Below are positions 9,406-18,388 of a DNA stretch of 64,000 nucleotides, one piece after another. Source of the DNA: Gallaecimonas kandeliae (GTDB lineage: Bacteria > Pseudomonadota > Gammaproteobacteria > Enterobacterales > Gallaecimonadaceae); assembly GCF_030450055.1 (NCBI RefSeq), contig NZ_CP118480.1, positions 1,887,415 through 1,951,414 on the forward strand, given 5' to 3'. Positions within the stretch are counted from its first letter, which is position 1; every line of letters starts with the position of its first letter. A program made the translations under genes and the position numbers. The notes below the pieces were generated by a model. It made no database searches. It saw nothing but the letters and a program-made list of their open reading frames with translations, and was not told where the DNA came from.

Positions 9406-10359
9406 TTAATAACGAATCAGGGCCGCACCCCAGGCGAAGCCGGCGCCGAAGGCTTCCAGCAGCAGGAGTTGGCCACGTTGAATACGGCCGTCCCGCACCG
9501 CCTCGTCCAAGGCGATGGGCACGGAAGCGGCAGAGGTATTGCCGTACTTATGGAGATTCAGCACCACCTTATCGAGGCCCATGCCCAATTTCTTGGCGGT
9601 GGCGCTGATGATGCGCTGGTTGGCCTGATGCGGTACCAGCCAGTCCAGTTGTTGCTTCTCGAGGCCGGCCTTGTCGAGGATCTCGCTGACCACATCGGCC
9701 AGTTTGGTGACGGCGACCTTGAACACCTCGTTGCCCTTCATGTGCAGCCAGGGGTCGATGCTGGGATCGACACGGGACGGCAGGGCCGCACAGAGCAGCT
9801 CGCCGTAGCTGCCATCGGCATGGATGCAGCTGCCGAGGATGCCGGGTTCTTCACTGGCACCCAGGACCACGGCGCCGGCGCCATCACCGAAGAGGATGAT
9901 GGTGGACCTGTCTTCAGGGCCACAGACCCGGGTCAGGATATCGGCACCCACCACCAGCACGTGGCGGGCTGCGCCCGTCTTGATGAACTGTTCGGCAATG
10001 GACAGGCCATAGGTGAAGCCGGCGCAGGCGGCGGCCACGTCGAAGGCGCCGATGCCAGGCACGCCCAGTTCAGCCTGCAACCAACAGGCAGCGGAGGGGA
10101 AAGAATCGGACCCCGTGGTGGTAGCGAAGATGATGAGGTCGAGGTCGGTGGCCTTGATGCCGGCGGCCTCAAGAGCGGCCTTGGCGGCCGGTGTGGCCAG
10201 GGTGACGACAGTGTCGTCTTCAGCGGCGATACGACGCTCGCTGATCCCGGTGCGCTCCACTATCCACTGGTCTGTGGTCTCCACCATCTTTTCCAGATCG
10301 GCGTTGGTGCGCACCTTGGCAGGCAGGTAACTGCCTGTACCGAGAATTTTTGCGTGCAT
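9406..10359 (-). CDS. fabH: 3-oxoacyl-ACP synthase III
   Basis: FabH starts fatty-acid synthesis by condensing acetyl-CoA with malonyl-ACP. The 317-aa protein carries the catalytic triad: Cys112 in [13 protein letters not shown], the histidine in VPHQANQRI and the asparagine in YGNTSAAS. It ends with the standard [13 protein letters not shown]. The gene begins 9 nt after plsX and is followed by fabD, the canonical plsX-fabHDG order. Confidence 0.97.
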   Translation of the reverse strand: MHAKILGTGSYLPAKVRTNADLEKMVETTDQWIVERTGISERRIAAEDDTVVTLATPAAKAALEAAGIKATDLDLIIFATTTGSDSFPSAACWLQAELGVPGIGAFDVAAACAGFTYGLSIAEQFIKTGAARHVLVVGADILTRVCGPEDRSTIILFGDGAGAVVLGASEEPGILGSCIHADGSYGELLCAALPSRVDPSIDPWLHMKGNEVFKVAVTKLADVVSEILDKAGLEKQQLDWLVPHQANQRIISATAKKLGMGLDKVVLNLHKYGNTSAASVPIALDEAVRDGRIQRGQLLLLEAFGAGFAWGAALIRY

Positions 10360-10368
10360 GAATAAGGC

Positions 10369-11391
10369 TCAGTGCTTGTCCAATAAAACGGTACCGATGG
10401 CATCTTCGATGCCATCCGGCAGCTTGCGCTCAGCGCTGTGCAGAGCCTGCCCAATAGCGTTGAAAAAAGCATCAACGCCGGCATTTCCGTGGCTCTTCAC
10501 GACAATACCGCGCAATCCTACCAGACTGGCCCCATTGTACTGGTCGGGGTTCACCCGGGCGTAGATGGCCTTGATGAAAGGGCGGACCAGCCTGCCCAGC
10601 AGCCGTCCCCAGAAACTGTTGCCGAAGCTGGCCTTGAGTTCGGCCAGGAAATACTGGGCTATGCCCTCGCAGGTCTTGAGGGTCACGTTACCGACAAAGC
10701 CATCGCAGACGATGACATCGGCCTTGTTGGTGAAGATGTCATGCCCCTCCAGGTAACCGACGTAATGGAGATGGGGGTTGTCCTGCAGCAGGCTGGCGGC
10801 ATGGCGCACCTGGTCGTTGCCCTTGACCTCTTCTTCGCCGATGTTGAGCAGCGCCACCCTGGGTTCGGCCAGGCCTTCGACGGTGTGGGCCATGGCCGAG
10901 CCCATGACGGCGAACTGGTAGAGGGTCTCGGAATCACAGGCCACGTTGGCACCGAGATCCAGCATATAGACCTTCTTACCGTTCATGGCCGGCATGGCGG
11001 AGATGATGGCCGGCCTGTCGATACCGGGCAGGGTCTTGAGGAAATGGCGGGACAGCGCCATCAAGGCACCGGTATTGCCGGCGCTGACACAGGCCTGGGA
11101 GCGCCCTTCGGCGACATCTTTGATGGCCTCGGCCATGCTCGAGTCGCGCTTGGAACGCAGCGCGCTGGAGGGCCGCTCGTCCATGGACACTGAGCATTGG
11201 GCCAGGTGGAGGCTGAATCTGGGATGCTTGTCCAAACCGTAGAGATGCAGCTCACGACTGATATCGCCGCAGGCAAAGGCACGGATGGATAAAGAGGGGT
11301 GAAGCGACAGTGCCCGCGCTATGGCGGGCACTGTGACGGCGGGGCCTAGGTCCCCGCCCATCGCATCTACCGAAATGGTAAACGCTTGCAA
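10369..11391 (-). CDS. plsX: Phosphate acyltransferase PlsX
   Basis: PlsX makes acyl-phosphate from acyl-ACP for phosphatidic acid synthesis with PlsY. The 340-aa protein has the family start VDAMGGDLGP, then DERPSSALRSKRDSSM, CVSAGNTGALMA, LDLGANV and VCDGFVGNVTLKT. It lies 15 nt after rpmF, the order conserved from E. coli. The protein is expected to be a peripheral membrane enzyme. Confidence 0.96.
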   Translation of the reverse strand: MQAFTISVDAMGGDLGPAVTVPAIARALSLHPSLSIRAFACGDISRELHLYGLDKHPRFSLHLAQCSVSMDERPSSALRSKRDSSMAEAIKDVAEGRSQACVSAGNTGALMALSRHFLKTLPGIDRPAIISAMPAMNGKKVYMLDLGANVACDSETLYQFAVMGSAMAHTVEGLAEPRVALLNIGEEEVKGNDQVRHAASLLQDNPHLHYVGYLEGHDIFTNKADVIVCDGFVGNVTLKTCEGIAQYFLAELKASFGNSFWGRLLGRLVRPFIKAIYARVNPDQYNGASLVGLRGIVVKSHGNAGVDAFFNAIGQALHSAERKLPDGIEDAIGTVLLDKH

Positions 11392-11406
11392 GTCAGCTAC
11401 CGGTGA

Positions 11407-11574
11407 TTAACCGATGACCTTCTTGCCACGGTAAAAACCGTCGGCAGTGACGTGGTGACGACGGTGAGTTTCACCGGAAGTCTTGTCCACGGACAGGCTG
11501 GCGGCGGTCAGAGCGTCGTGGGAACGACGCATGTCGCGGCGGGACCGGGACTTTTTGTTCTGTTGAACGGCCAT
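11407..11574 (-). CDS. rpmF: 50S ribosomal protein L32
   Basis: This short gene (55 codons plus stop TAA at 11407-11409) encodes a basic protein that starts [20 protein letters not shown] and ends [16 protein letters not shown]. This is the standard sequence of bacterial L32. It lacks the zinc cysteines found in some L32 paralogues, so it is the C-minus form typical of enteric bacteria. It sits between yceD (23-nt gap) and plsX (15-nt gap), the conserved neighbourhood. An AAGGAGAC ribosome-binding sequence precedes the ATG. Confidence 0.97.
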   Translation of the reverse strand: MAVQQNKKSRSRRDMRRSHDALTAASLSVDKTSGETHRRHHVTADGFYRGKKVIG

Positions 11575-11597
11575 TGACTAGTCTCCTTAAAACGTGA

Positions 11598-12119
11598 TCA
11601 CTTCTTCTTTAGCTGTTCGAGAACAGCAAAGGGATTCGGACGCTCATCAGCAGGTTCGATCTTGCCGAAACTCATATCGGATGAAGACACTGCACACTGG
11701 TCTTCAGCATGCATTGCGACCAAGGGCAGTGCCAGGATCAACTCATCTTCTATTAGCTTCCGCACGTCGATCTCCCCATTTTCGTCGAGGTCGACAGGCT
11801 CATAAGCTTCCGGGAGCTCTTCTATTTCGGTTTTGGCAAAGACTGGCGTATAGGCGAAGTCTACCTCTGCGAGGAAGGGCATCAGTCCATTACAGCGTTG
11901 GCACACCAGTTCGAGCTCCGCGGCGGCTTTACCACTGGTAAAGACCAACCCCTGGGCGTCTACACCGCAATGCAGCTGGACATCCACTTCACCCTGCCGG
12001 GTCTCTGTCAATTCCATCAAACGCGTCAATTCGGTCACGGGTACCACACCGTCATAATCGTCACGACGCTGGGCAGCTTTGACCGGATCGAGAGTTAAGG
12101 GCAGCTTAACTTTTCGCAT
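11598..12119 (-). CDS. yceD: YceD/DUF177 23S rRNA accumulation protein
   Basis: YceD family proteins are needed for normal accumulation of 23S rRNA; the mechanism is not clear. The 173-aa protein aligns over its full length with E. coli YceD. It begins MRKVKLPLTLDPVKAAQRR, has LVCQRC in the middle, then LPEAYEPVDLDENGEID and ends NPFAVLEQLKKK. It is the first gene of the rpmF-fab operon. Its ATG follows the -10 box by only 9 nt with no Shine-Dalgarno sequence, so the mRNA may be leaderless. Confidence 0.93.
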   Translation of the reverse strand: MRKVKLPLTLDPVKAAQRRDDYDGVVPVTELTRLMELTETRQGEVDVQLHCGVDAQGLVFTSGKAAAELELVCQRCNGLMPFLAEVDFAYTPVFAKTEIEELPEAYEPVDLDENGEIDVRKLIEDELILALPLVAMHAEDQCAVSSSDMSFGKIEPADERPNPFAVLEQLKKK

Positions 12120-12128
12120 AAGGCGCGC

Positions 12129-12157
12129 ATCTTACTCGGGACCTAAGTCCCTGTCAA
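12129..12157 (-). promoter_or_regulatory. Promoter of the yceD-rpmF-plsX-fab operon
   Basis: On the minus strand a consensus -35 TTGACA (12152-12157) is separated by exactly 17 bp from -10 TAAGAT (12129-12134). The yceD ATG starts 10 nt after the -10 box, so the transcript would have almost no 5' leader. A 7-bp hairpin (12167-12173 with 12177-12183) and an A/T run lie just upstream of the -35. Confidence 0.8.
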
Positions 12158-12188
12158 AAAAGCCAACAGGCCCGTTGGGCCTGCAGTG

Positions 12189-12218
12189 TTGAACAAAGCA
12201 GTGACACCGCCCTGTTAT
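12189..12218 (+). promoter_or_regulatory. Putative maf promoter
   Basis: Rightward -35 TTGAAC (12189-12194), an 18-bp spacer and -10 TGTTAT (12213-12218) lie about 55 nt before the maf ATG. A hairpin (CGCATTTT paired with AAAATGCG, about 12223-12243) lies in the predicted leader. Confidence 0.45.
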
Positions 12219-12273
12219 GCCCGCGCATTTTACGGGAAAATGCGGCGGCAAGTGAAGATAAAAAGGCGCCCAG

Positions 12274-12855
12274 ATGCAACTGATTTTAGGGTCCAGCTCT
12301 CCTTTCCGTAAGAGCCTGCTGGAAAAACTGGCAATTCCCTTTTCCTGTGTCAGCCCCGACATCGACGAAAGTGCCCTGCCCGGCGAGTCCATCACCGCCC
12401 TGGTGGAAAGGCTGGCGGTGGAAAAGGCCAAGGCGGCGGCCAACATGGTTGAAGGGCCTGCCCTGGTGATAGGGTCGGATCAACTCTGTGTGGTGGAAGA
12501 AGAAGTCTGCGGCAAACCCCTGACCCGGGACAAGGCCATAGCTCAATTGCAGAGGTCCAGCGGCAAAGCGGTCACCTTTTATACGGGACTCGCCCTCTAC
12601 AACAGCCAGAGCGGCCGCTGCCAATCCCTGGTGGAACCGTTCGAGGTGCGTTTCAGGCAACTATCCGACCGCCAGATAGCGGGTTACGTGGATAAGGAAG
12701 AGCCCTTCTGGTGTGCGGGCTCTTTCAAATGCGAAGGTTTGGGCATAGCCCTTTTCGAGAGCCTTAACGGCCGGGACCCCAACAGTCTGGTCGGCCTGCC
12801 CCTCATCGCCCTGGTGAGGATGCTGGAGGCCGAAGGCCTGGATGTGCTGGCTTAA
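12274..12855 (+). CDS. yceF: Maf-family nucleotide pyrophosphatase YceF
   Basis: Maf proteins hydrolyse non-canonical nucleoside triphosphates; the YceF subgroup prefers 7-methyl-GTP. The 193-aa protein begins MQLILGSSSPFRKSLLEKL, the substrate-binding start, and contains DIDES, the GSDQLC motif and the KPLTRDKAIAQL segment. The gene is divergent from yceD, as in E. coli, and ends in the same four bases (TTAA) as the convergent HAD gene, so the two stop codons overlap. The promoter is probably the one at 12189-12218. Confidence 0.92.
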   Translation: MQLILGSSSPFRKSLLEKLAIPFSCVSPDIDESALPGESITALVERLAVEKAKAAANMVEGPALVIGSDQLCVVEEEVCGKPLTRDKAIAQLQRSSGKAVTFYTGLALYNSQSGRCQSLVEPFEVRFRQLSDRQIAGYVDKEEPFWCAGSFKCEGLGIALFESLNGRDPNSLVGLPLIALVRMLEAEGLDVLA

Positions 12856-13499
12856 GCCAGGACCTCGGCCAGGGACGGCCAGTCGCCGAGCACGGCTTCA
12901 GCACCGGCGGCCTTGAGTCGCGTTTCGTCGTGGACACCGAAGCCAACCCCCAGGGCCCGCACGCCGGCGGCCCTGGCCATTTTCATGTCCAGCTCCGAGT
13001 CGCCGATCATCAACGCCTGGTGCGCCGCGACGCCGGTCTCGCTCAAAATCTGCTCGAGCATGTCAGGGTGGGGCTTGGAGTGGGCCTCGTCGGCACTGCG
13101 GCTGGTAATAAAGAAGGGCTCAAGGCCGGTCTCGGCAAAGACCCGGGTCAGCCCTGCCCTCGCCTTGCCAGTGGCTACCGCCAGTTGCCGGCCCGACGTC
13201 TTGAGGGTCGCCAGCATGGCCTCGACACCGGGAAAAAGCGGCGTCGGCGTCGGATCCAGCTCCACGTACTGGTCGCGGTAGACGGCCAGCACCGCATCCC
13301 TGCCCGCCTCGTCGAGGCCGGGAAAGAGCGCGTCGAAGGCCGGCATCAGGCTCAGCCCTATGATGTCCCGCACCTGCTGTTCAGTGGGTACCGGCAGCGC
13401 CAGGGCCCTGGCCGTGGCCTGCATGCTGGAGACGATGCGCCCCACCGAGTCCATCAGGGTGCCGTCCCAATCGAAGATGACGAGGCGGACGTCTCTCAC
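12852..13499 (-). CDS. HAD-IA phosphatase, phosphoglycolate phosphatase-like
   Basis: This is a 215-aa haloacid-dehalogenase-type phosphatase. Motif I FDWDGTLMDS, motif II threonine in AVATGKAR, motif III lysine in KPHPDML and motif IV GDSELDM are all present, so it should be active. The substrate is not evident; relatives next to rluC in other gammaproteobacteria are annotated as Gph- or YbjI-like. The start overlaps the rluC stop as ATGA and the stop interleaves with that of maf. It is cotranscribed with rluC. Confidence 0.88.
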   Translation of the reverse strand: MRDVRLVIFDWDGTLMDSVGRIVSSMQATARALALPVPTEQQVRDIIGLSLMPAFDALFPGLDEAGRDAVLAVYRDQYVELDPTPTPLFPGVEAMLATLKTSGRQLAVATGKARAGLTRVFAETGLEPFFITSRSADEAHSKPHPDMLEQILSETGVAAHQALMIGDSELDMKMARAAGVRALGVGFGVHDETRLKAAGAEAVLGDWPSLAEVLA

Positions 13500-14455
13500 T
13501 GGCCTTTACCCAGGGCTGCCACCAAAGCGGCGAAACTGCCGTCCGGCTTGGCGGTCACCGACACAGGCTCGCCGGTATTGGGGTGGGTAAAGGAAAGATG
13601 CCAGGCGTGCAGCATCAGCCGCTCCAGGCCCTGGCCTTTCAAGCGGGCGTCGAAGTCCCTGTCGCCGTATTTGTCGTCCCCGGCGATGGGGTGGCCGGCA
13701 TATTGGGTATGGACGCGGATCTGGTGGGTACGGCCCGTGACCGGAAAGGCATTGACCAGGGTGGCGACGCCGTTGAAGCGGCGCTCGACCTTGAAACGGG
13801 TCTCGCTGGCCTTGCCTTCGGCATCCACCCGTACCATGCGCTCGCCGGATTGCAGGGTGTTTTTCTGCAAAGGTGCCCGGATCACCCGCTTGGCGCTGGG
13901 CCAATCGCCCCGCACCAGGCAGAGGTAGTCCTTCTGCATGGTCTTTTCACGCAGCGCCTCGTGCAGGCCGCGCAGGGCCGAGCGTTTCTTGGCGATGAGG
14001 ATACAGCCGGAGGTGTCGCGGTCCAGGCGGTGAACCAGCTCCAGGAAGTGGGCATCGGGGCGCAGCGCGCGCAGCCCCTCGATGAGGCCAAAGGACAGCC
14101 CGGAGCCGCCGTGCACGGCAAGGCCGGCCGGCTTGTTGACCACCATCAGGCTGTCGTCTTCGTAAAGCACGCAGTCGTTGAGGCGGGCCACCTGGCTGAG
14201 GTTGGCATTGGGCAGCGCCTTTTCTTCGGCCACCCGCAGCGGCGGAATACGGATCTGATCACCAGCCTCCAGCTTGTACTCGGGCTTGACCCTTTTCTTG
14301 TTGACCCGCACCTCGCCTTTGCGCAGGACACGATAAATAAGGCTCTTCGGCACCCCTTTGAGGAAGGTGCGCAGGAAGTTGTCGATGCGTTGCCCGGCAA
14401 GGTCCGGTTCAACGGCCACATACTGCACTGTGGCGGTGTTGTTGGCTGTGCTCAT
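13496..14455 (-). CDS. rluC: 23S rRNA pseudouridine(955/2504/2580) synthase RluC
   Basis: RluC converts three uridines near the peptidyl transferase centre to pseudouridine. The 319-aa protein has an N-terminal S4 RNA-binding domain (residues about 18-75) and the RluA-type catalytic domain with the aspartate in VHRLDRDTSG. The GRTHQIRVH motif follows. It is divergent from rne, the same pair as in E. coli. Its ATG lies 9 nt after a TAGAAT -10 box with the spacer GCGCGCCCT, so translation probably starts on a leaderless or nearly leaderless mRNA. Confidence 0.95.
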   Translation of the reverse strand: MSTANNTATVQYVAVEPDLAGQRIDNFLRTFLKGVPKSLIYRVLRKGEVRVNKKRVKPEYKLEAGDQIRIPPLRVAEEKALPNANLSQVARLNDCVLYEDDSLMVVNKPAGLAVHGGSGLSFGLIEGLRALRPDAHFLELVHRLDRDTSGCILIAKKRSALRGLHEALREKTMQKDYLCLVRGDWPSAKRVIRAPLQKNTLQSGERMVRVDAEGKASETRFKVERRFNGVATLVNAFPVTGRTHQIRVHTQYAGHPIAGDDKYGDRDFDARLKGQGLERLMLHAWHLSFTHPNTGEPVSVTAKPDGSFAALVAALGKGQ

Positions 14456-14464
14456 AGGGCGCGC

Positions 14465-14470
14465 ATTCTA
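14465..14470 (-). promoter_or_regulatory. -10 box of rluC, leaderless-type start
   Basis: TAGAAT on the minus strand is followed by nine bases (GCGCGCCCT) and then the rluC ATG. No Shine-Dalgarno sequence fits between them. The -35 region is weak. Confidence 0.5.
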
Positions 14471-14496
14471 ACACAGGGGATTTCGCCGAAGTATGC

Positions 14497-14526
14497 TTGC
14501 CGAAATTCCAAAATCAATGGGATAAT
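14497..14526 (+). promoter_or_regulatory. Putative rne promoter
   Basis: Rightward -35 TTGCCG (14497-14502), an 18-bp spacer and -10 GATAAT (14521-14526) predict a start near 14533. This would give an rne leader of about 340 nt, close to the length of the E. coli rne leader. Confidence 0.6.
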
Positions 14527-14532
14527 GCAACA

Positions 14533-14874
14533 GTCTGTATTCGGCTAGGATTAGCTGACAGACGCCAAATTTTTCCGGGGCCCGGCCAATCACCGGGGCC
14601 CGATATTGAGAAAAGGCACAGCTTCGCGCCCGATGAGCGCGTCACTGGACTTGAAAACGACTGGATGCCTTTTTGGTGAAACGCTTTGTGGCAGGCAGAA
14701 GGCCTGTCCCTTCACCAGACATCGTTCAAACGCAAAAACAAGTGGAAACGCCGACAGCGCCCCATCATCTCACCCAGCCGGGAGGCTGCTGTACTACCTG
14801 CACGGGGCCAGGCCCAGAGGATGCGCACCATCAGGGTGCGAGTGCTGTGACCATTACAAGGTAATGAGTCACTT
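14533..14874 (+). promoter_or_regulatory. Long rne 5' leader, probable autoregulatory element
   Basis: No convincing gene lies in these 340 nt before rne. Several hairpins can be drawn: GCGC pairs flanking 14627-14641, a GCACC/GGGTGC stem around 14824-14840, and CATTAC/GTAATG at 14852-14866 just before the start codon. A direct repeat of CCGGGGCCC occurs at 14575-14583 and 14593-14601. In E. coli the rne leader binds RNase E and limits its own expression; the same role is inferred here from position and length. The closing hairpin overlaps the only purine-rich sequence (AAGG) near the ATG. Confidence 0.6.
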
Positions 14875-17850
14875 ATGAAAAGAATGCTAATCAACGCAAC
14901 TCAGGCCGAAGAGTTGCGGGTGGCTTTGGTGGATGGTCAAAAACTTTATGACCTGGACATCGAGCACCCCGGCCACGAACAGAAAAAAGCCAACATCTAT
15001 AAAGGCAAGATCACCCGCGTAGAACCCAGCCTGGAAGCCGCCTTCGTCGACTATGGCGCCGAGCGTCACGGCTTCCTTCCCCTCAAGGAAATCGCCCGCA
15101 GTTACTTTGTCGAAGGCGCCAAGGTCTCAGGCCGTCCCAACATCAAGGACGTGCTCAAGGAAGGCCAGGAAGTCATAGTGCAGATCGACAAGGAAGAGCG
15201 TGGCAACAAGGGCGCGGCCCTGACCACCTTCCTGAGCCTGGCTGGTTCCTACCTGGTGCTGATGCCCAACAACCCCCGCGCCGGCGGTATTTCCCGCCGC
15301 ATCGAGGGTGATGAGCGCACCGAGCTCAAAGAAGCCCTTTCCCATCTTGAGCCGCCGGAAGGCATGGGCCTTATCGTCCGTACCGCCGGCGTCGGCAAGT
15401 CTGCCGAAGAGCTGAAGTGGGACCTGGACGTGCTGCTGCACCACTGGAACAACATCCAGGAAGCGGCGGCCAGCCGCCCTGCCCCTTTCCTGATCCACCA
15501 GGAATCCAACGTCATAGTGCGGGCCATCCGCGACTACCTGCGCCGTGATGTTGGCGAGATCGTCATCGACCACGCCCGGGTCTTCGAAGAGGTCAAGAAC
15601 CACATCCAGACCATGCGTCCCGACTTCCTGAGCCGGGTCAAGCACTACAAGGGTGAGATCCCCCTCTTCAACTACTACCAGATCGAGTCCCAGATCGAGT
15701 CGGCCTTCCAGCGCGAAGTGCGCCTGCCCTCCGGTGGTTCCATCGTCATCGACTCCACCGAGGCCCTGACCGCCATCGACATCAACTCCGCCCGCGCTAC
15801 CAAGGGTGGTGACATCGAGGAGACGGCCCTCAACACCAACCTCGAAGCGGCCGACGAAATCGCCCGCCAGCTGCGCCTGCGCGACTTGGGCGGCCTGGTG
15901 GTCATCGACTTCATCGACATGACCCCGGCCCGTCACCAGCGGGAAGTGGAAAACCGCCTGGCGGACGCCGTGCGCGCCGACCGCGCCCGGGTACAGCTCG
16001 GCCGCATCAGCCGCTTCGGCCTGATGGAGATGTCCCGCCAGCGCCTGCGCCCCTCCCTGGGTGACTCCTCCAACCATGTCTGCCCCCGCTGTACCGGCAC
16101 AGGTTACATCCGCTCCACCGAGTCCTTGGCCCTGTCCATACTGCGCCTCATCGAGGAAGAGTCCCTCAAGGACAACACCGCCCAGGTCGAGGCCCAGGTA
16201 CCGGTTTCCGTTGCCGCCTACCTGCTCAACGAGAAGCGCGGCGCCATCCGCTTCATCGAGCAGCGCCATGACGTGCGCGTCTTCATAGTTCCCAACCAGT
16301 ACCTGGAGACCCCACACTTCGAAGTGCTCCGTCACCGCGAAGACGAGGAGCTGGAAGAGCCCTCCTACGACATGACCAAGGGCCAGGACAAGCGTGCGCC
16401 TGTCTATGTTCCCCCTGTCGCCGCCAAGCACCAGAAGGCTGACGAGCCTGCCCTCAAAGGCCTGCAGGCCCCTGCCGCGCCGGCCCCCAGTGCTGCCCCT
16501 GCAGCCAAGGCGCCTGCCAAGAAGGCTCCTGTTGCAGAACAGCCTGGCCTGGTCAGCCGTCTGCTGAAGGCCCTGGGCAGCCTCTTCTCCTCCGCCGAGA
16601 AAGAAGAAGCCAAGCCGCAGCCGAAGGACAACAAGCGCCAGCAGAACCGCAAAGGCGTGGATGCCCGCCGCCAGCAGAAAGGCCGTGGCCGTGGCCGCGA
16701 CGAGCAACGCCAAGGCCGTGACGACAAGCGCGCCCAGGACGGCGAACAGCGCCGCGAGCGCCAACAGGGCCGTGGCCGTGACGAACAGCGTCAAGGTCGC
16801 GAAGAGCAGCGCGGTCGTGACGAACAGCGCCAGGGCCGTGAAGAACAGCGTGGTCGTGACGATCGCACCAGGGACAACCGTGCCCGCGACGAAAAGGCCG
16901 CCGAGCAGCGCGAAAGCCGCCGCGAGGAAGAGCGCAACAAGCGCCGCCAGCGCGACGACGAGCAGCAGAGCGCCAAGCGCCAGCAGCGTAGCCGCGAAGA
17001 CCAAACCGACAAGGTCGAGGAAACCGAAGACCAGGTCGAGGAGAAGGTGCCGCAGCAGCGCCGTGAGCGCCGCCAGCTGACCCAGTCCGTGCGTATGGAC
17101 GGTGAGCTCAAGCCCCAGCCGCCCAAGGCCGAACAGCCCAAGGTCGAGCCGGTGGAAGAGCCTCAGGCTGAACTGGAAGCCGTGGAAACCGTCACCGAGG
17201 CCCTGGTCGAGGAACGCGAAGAGCGCAATGACGACCGTCAGCGTCGCCGTGGTCCCCGCCACCTGCGTGGCCATCGCCGCCCCCGTCCCGAGCGTCAAAA
17301 TGGCGAGCAGGAAGAGGCCCTTGTTGCCGAGCCGGTTGAAGCCATGGCTCCTGTCGCCGAAGAGGCCGCTGTAGCTGTGACAGCCGAGGCCCCAGAAGCT
17401 GAGCCTGCCGTGGTTGAAACCACAGCCGCACCTGAAGCGGCCGAAGTGGTTGCCGAAGCGCCCCAAGCCGAGATAGAAGCCCAGGTCGAGGCCGTCGAAG
17501 AAGCCGCACCTGTCCTGGTCGAAAGCAAGGCCGAGGCTGAGGAGGCTGTTGTTGAGGCCGAAACAGCCGCAACTACTGCTGCTGAAGTGGTTGCAGAACC
17601 CGAGGTCGAAGCGCCTGTGGAGCCGATAGCCAAGGCCAAGCCTGCCAAGAAGGAAAAAGCCGCCCAGCCCAAGAAGGCCAAAACCCAGGGCCGTGCCCAG
17701 GCGCCCATGGCCCGTCCGGCCGAGGTCGCACTGCCGCCCGTGGTGCGTAATCCTCAGCCTTTCGAGCGCAAAGCCGTTGCCCACAGTGGCCGAGCCGGTG
17801 GCCTTGGCCAACCTGCCAGCCGGGTTTCCAGCCCCATGACCAAGGTCTGA
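14875..17850 (+). CDS. rne: Ribonuclease E
   Basis: RNase E is the main endoribonuclease of mRNA decay and rRNA/tRNA processing and the scaffold of the degradosome. The 991-aa protein has the S1 domain, the RNase E/G catalytic part with aspartates in [15 protein letters not shown] and [10 protein letters not shown], and the zinc-link CPRCTGTG at about residues 403-410. [16 protein letters not shown] (about 557-572) looks like the amphipathic membrane anchor. An arginine-rich block of repeated [10 protein letters not shown] units lies at about 600-680, then an Ala/Glu/Val-rich spacer (810-920) and a basic C-terminal tail of the kind that binds PNPase. It is followed by a terminator. Confidence 0.97.
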   Translation: MKRMLINATQAEELRVALVDGQKLYDLDIEHPGHEQKKANIYKGKITRVEPSLEAAFVDYGAERHGFLPLKEIARSYFVEGAKVSGRPNIKDVLKEGQEVIVQIDKEERGNKGAALTTFLSLAGSYLVLMPNNPRAGGISRRIEGDERTELKEALSHLEPPEGMGLIVRTAGVGKSAEELKWDLDVLLHHWNNIQEAAASRPAPFLIHQESNVIVRAIRDYLRRDVGEIVIDHARVFEEVKNHIQTMRPDFLSRVKHYKGEIPLFNYYQIESQIESAFQREVRLPSGGSIVIDSTEALTAIDINSARATKGGDIEETALNTNLEAADEIARQLRLRDLGGLVVIDFIDMTPARHQREVENRLADAVRADRARVQLGRISRFGLMEMSRQRLRPSLGDSSNHVCPRCTGTGYIRSTESLALSILRLIEEESLKDNTAQVEAQVPVSVAAYLLNEKRGAIRFIEQRHDVRVFIVPNQYLETPHFEVLRHREDEELEEPSYDMTKGQDKRAPVYVPPVAAKHQKADEPALKGLQAPAAPAPSAAPAAKAPAKKAPVAEQPGLVSRLLKALGSLFSSAEKEEAKPQPKDNKRQQNRKGVDARRQQKGRGRGRDEQRQGRDDKRAQDGEQRRERQQGRGRDEQRQGREEQRGRDEQRQGREEQRGRDDRTRDNRARDEKAAEQRESRREEERNKRRQRDDEQQSAKRQQRSREDQTDKVEETEDQVEEKVPQQRRERRQLTQSVRMDGELKPQPPKAEQPKVEPVEEPQAELEAVETVTEALVEEREERNDDRQRRRGPRHLRGHRRPRPERQNGEQEEALVAEPVEAMAPVAEEAAVAVTAEAPEAEPAVVETTAAPEAAEVVAEAPQAEIEAQVEAVEEAAPVLVESKAEAEEAVVEAETAATTAAEVVAEPEVEAPVEPIAKAKPAKKEKAAQPKKAKTQGRAQAPMARPAEVALPPVVRNPQPFERKAVAHSGRAGGLGQPASRVSSPMTKV
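16674..16875 (+). repeat. Arginine-rich degenerate repeat inside rne
   Basis: Units translating to variants of [13 protein letters not shown] occur at least four times in tandem. They form the low-complexity RNA-binding region of RNase E. The DNA copies are near-identical (for example GGTCGTGACGAACAGCG), so slippage or recombination between units is possible. Confidence 0.7.
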
Positions 17851-17863
17851 TCAAGACCCATTG

Positions 17864-17890
17864 AAAAAGGCGCCGAAAGGCGCCTTTTTT
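17864..17890. terminator. Bidirectional terminator between rne and the phosphatase gene
   Basis: AAAAAGGCGCC and GGCGCCTTTTTT are separated by a GAAA tetraloop. Runs of T follow on both strands, so it can end rne and the convergent LMW-PTP transcript. Confidence 0.92.
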
Positions 17891-17908
17891 ATTAGTCGAA
17901 GTGCAGGG

Positions 17909-18388
17909 TTAGACGTGGGTCTTGAGGCTTGCCAGCAAGCCGTCGGTGGCGGACTCCACCAGATCCAGCACTTGTTCGAAGCCTTGGGCCCCGCCGTAAT
18001 AGGGATCTGGCACTTCGTCCACCCCCAGTTTGGGCGCATAGCTCAGCAGCAGCTTGATCTTGTGCTTGTGGCGTTCAGGGCAGCGGCTGGTGAGGTCGCT
18101 GAAGTTGCGCCTGTCCATGGCCAGGATCAGGTCGAAATGAACGAAGTCCTCGCTGGCCACCTGCCTGGCGAGGATACCGGAAAAGTCATAGCCCCTGGCT
18201 TCACCGGCCTGGCGGGCCCGCAGATCCGGGCTCTCGCCGGCGTGATAGCCGATGGTGCCTGCCGACTCGACCAGCACTTCGAGGCCGGCATCCTGCAGGC
18301 GCTTCCTGGCCACCGCCTCTGCCGTGGGTGATCTGCAGATGTTGCCCATGCACACAAAAAGGAGCTTCCATTTTTCCTTGCTTTTCAT
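17909..18388 (-). CDS. Low-molecular-weight protein tyrosine phosphatase
   Basis: The 159-aa protein carries the phosphate-binding loop CMGNICRSP (CX5R) near the N terminus and the C-terminal acid loop DPYYGG with the general-acid aspartate. Both are diagnostic of LMW-PTPs. Relatives dephosphorylate tyrosine kinases or small phosphorylated molecules; no kinase or capsule genes lie nearby, so the substrate is unknown. The ATG lacks a strong Shine-Dalgarno sequence. The 286-nt region upstream holds two palindromic sites described separately. Confidence 0.92.
   Translation of the reverse strand: MKSKEKWKLLFVCMGNICRSPTAEAVARKRLQDAGLEVLVESAGTIGYHAGESPDLRARQAGEARGYDFSGILARQVASEDFVHFDLILAMDRRNFSDLTSRCPERHKHKIKLLLSYAPKLGVDEVPDPYYGGAQGFEQVLDLVESATDGLLASLKTHV

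Noticed and set aside
12852-12855. Overlap of the maf and HAD stop codons as a possible special signal.
   Set aside because: Convergent genes sharing TTAA at their stops is a compact ending, with nothing further to support a regulatory role.
14606-14878. Small open frames in the rne leader.
   Set aside because: They overlap each other in several frames, lack ribosome-binding sites and have no protein-like composition; the region is better read as an RNA leader.
15127-17811. A very long open frame antisense to rne (894 codons).
   Set aside because: It mirrors the rne frame in high-GC DNA; its Leu/Gly/Val/Phe-rich translation has no domain pattern, and rne itself is certain.
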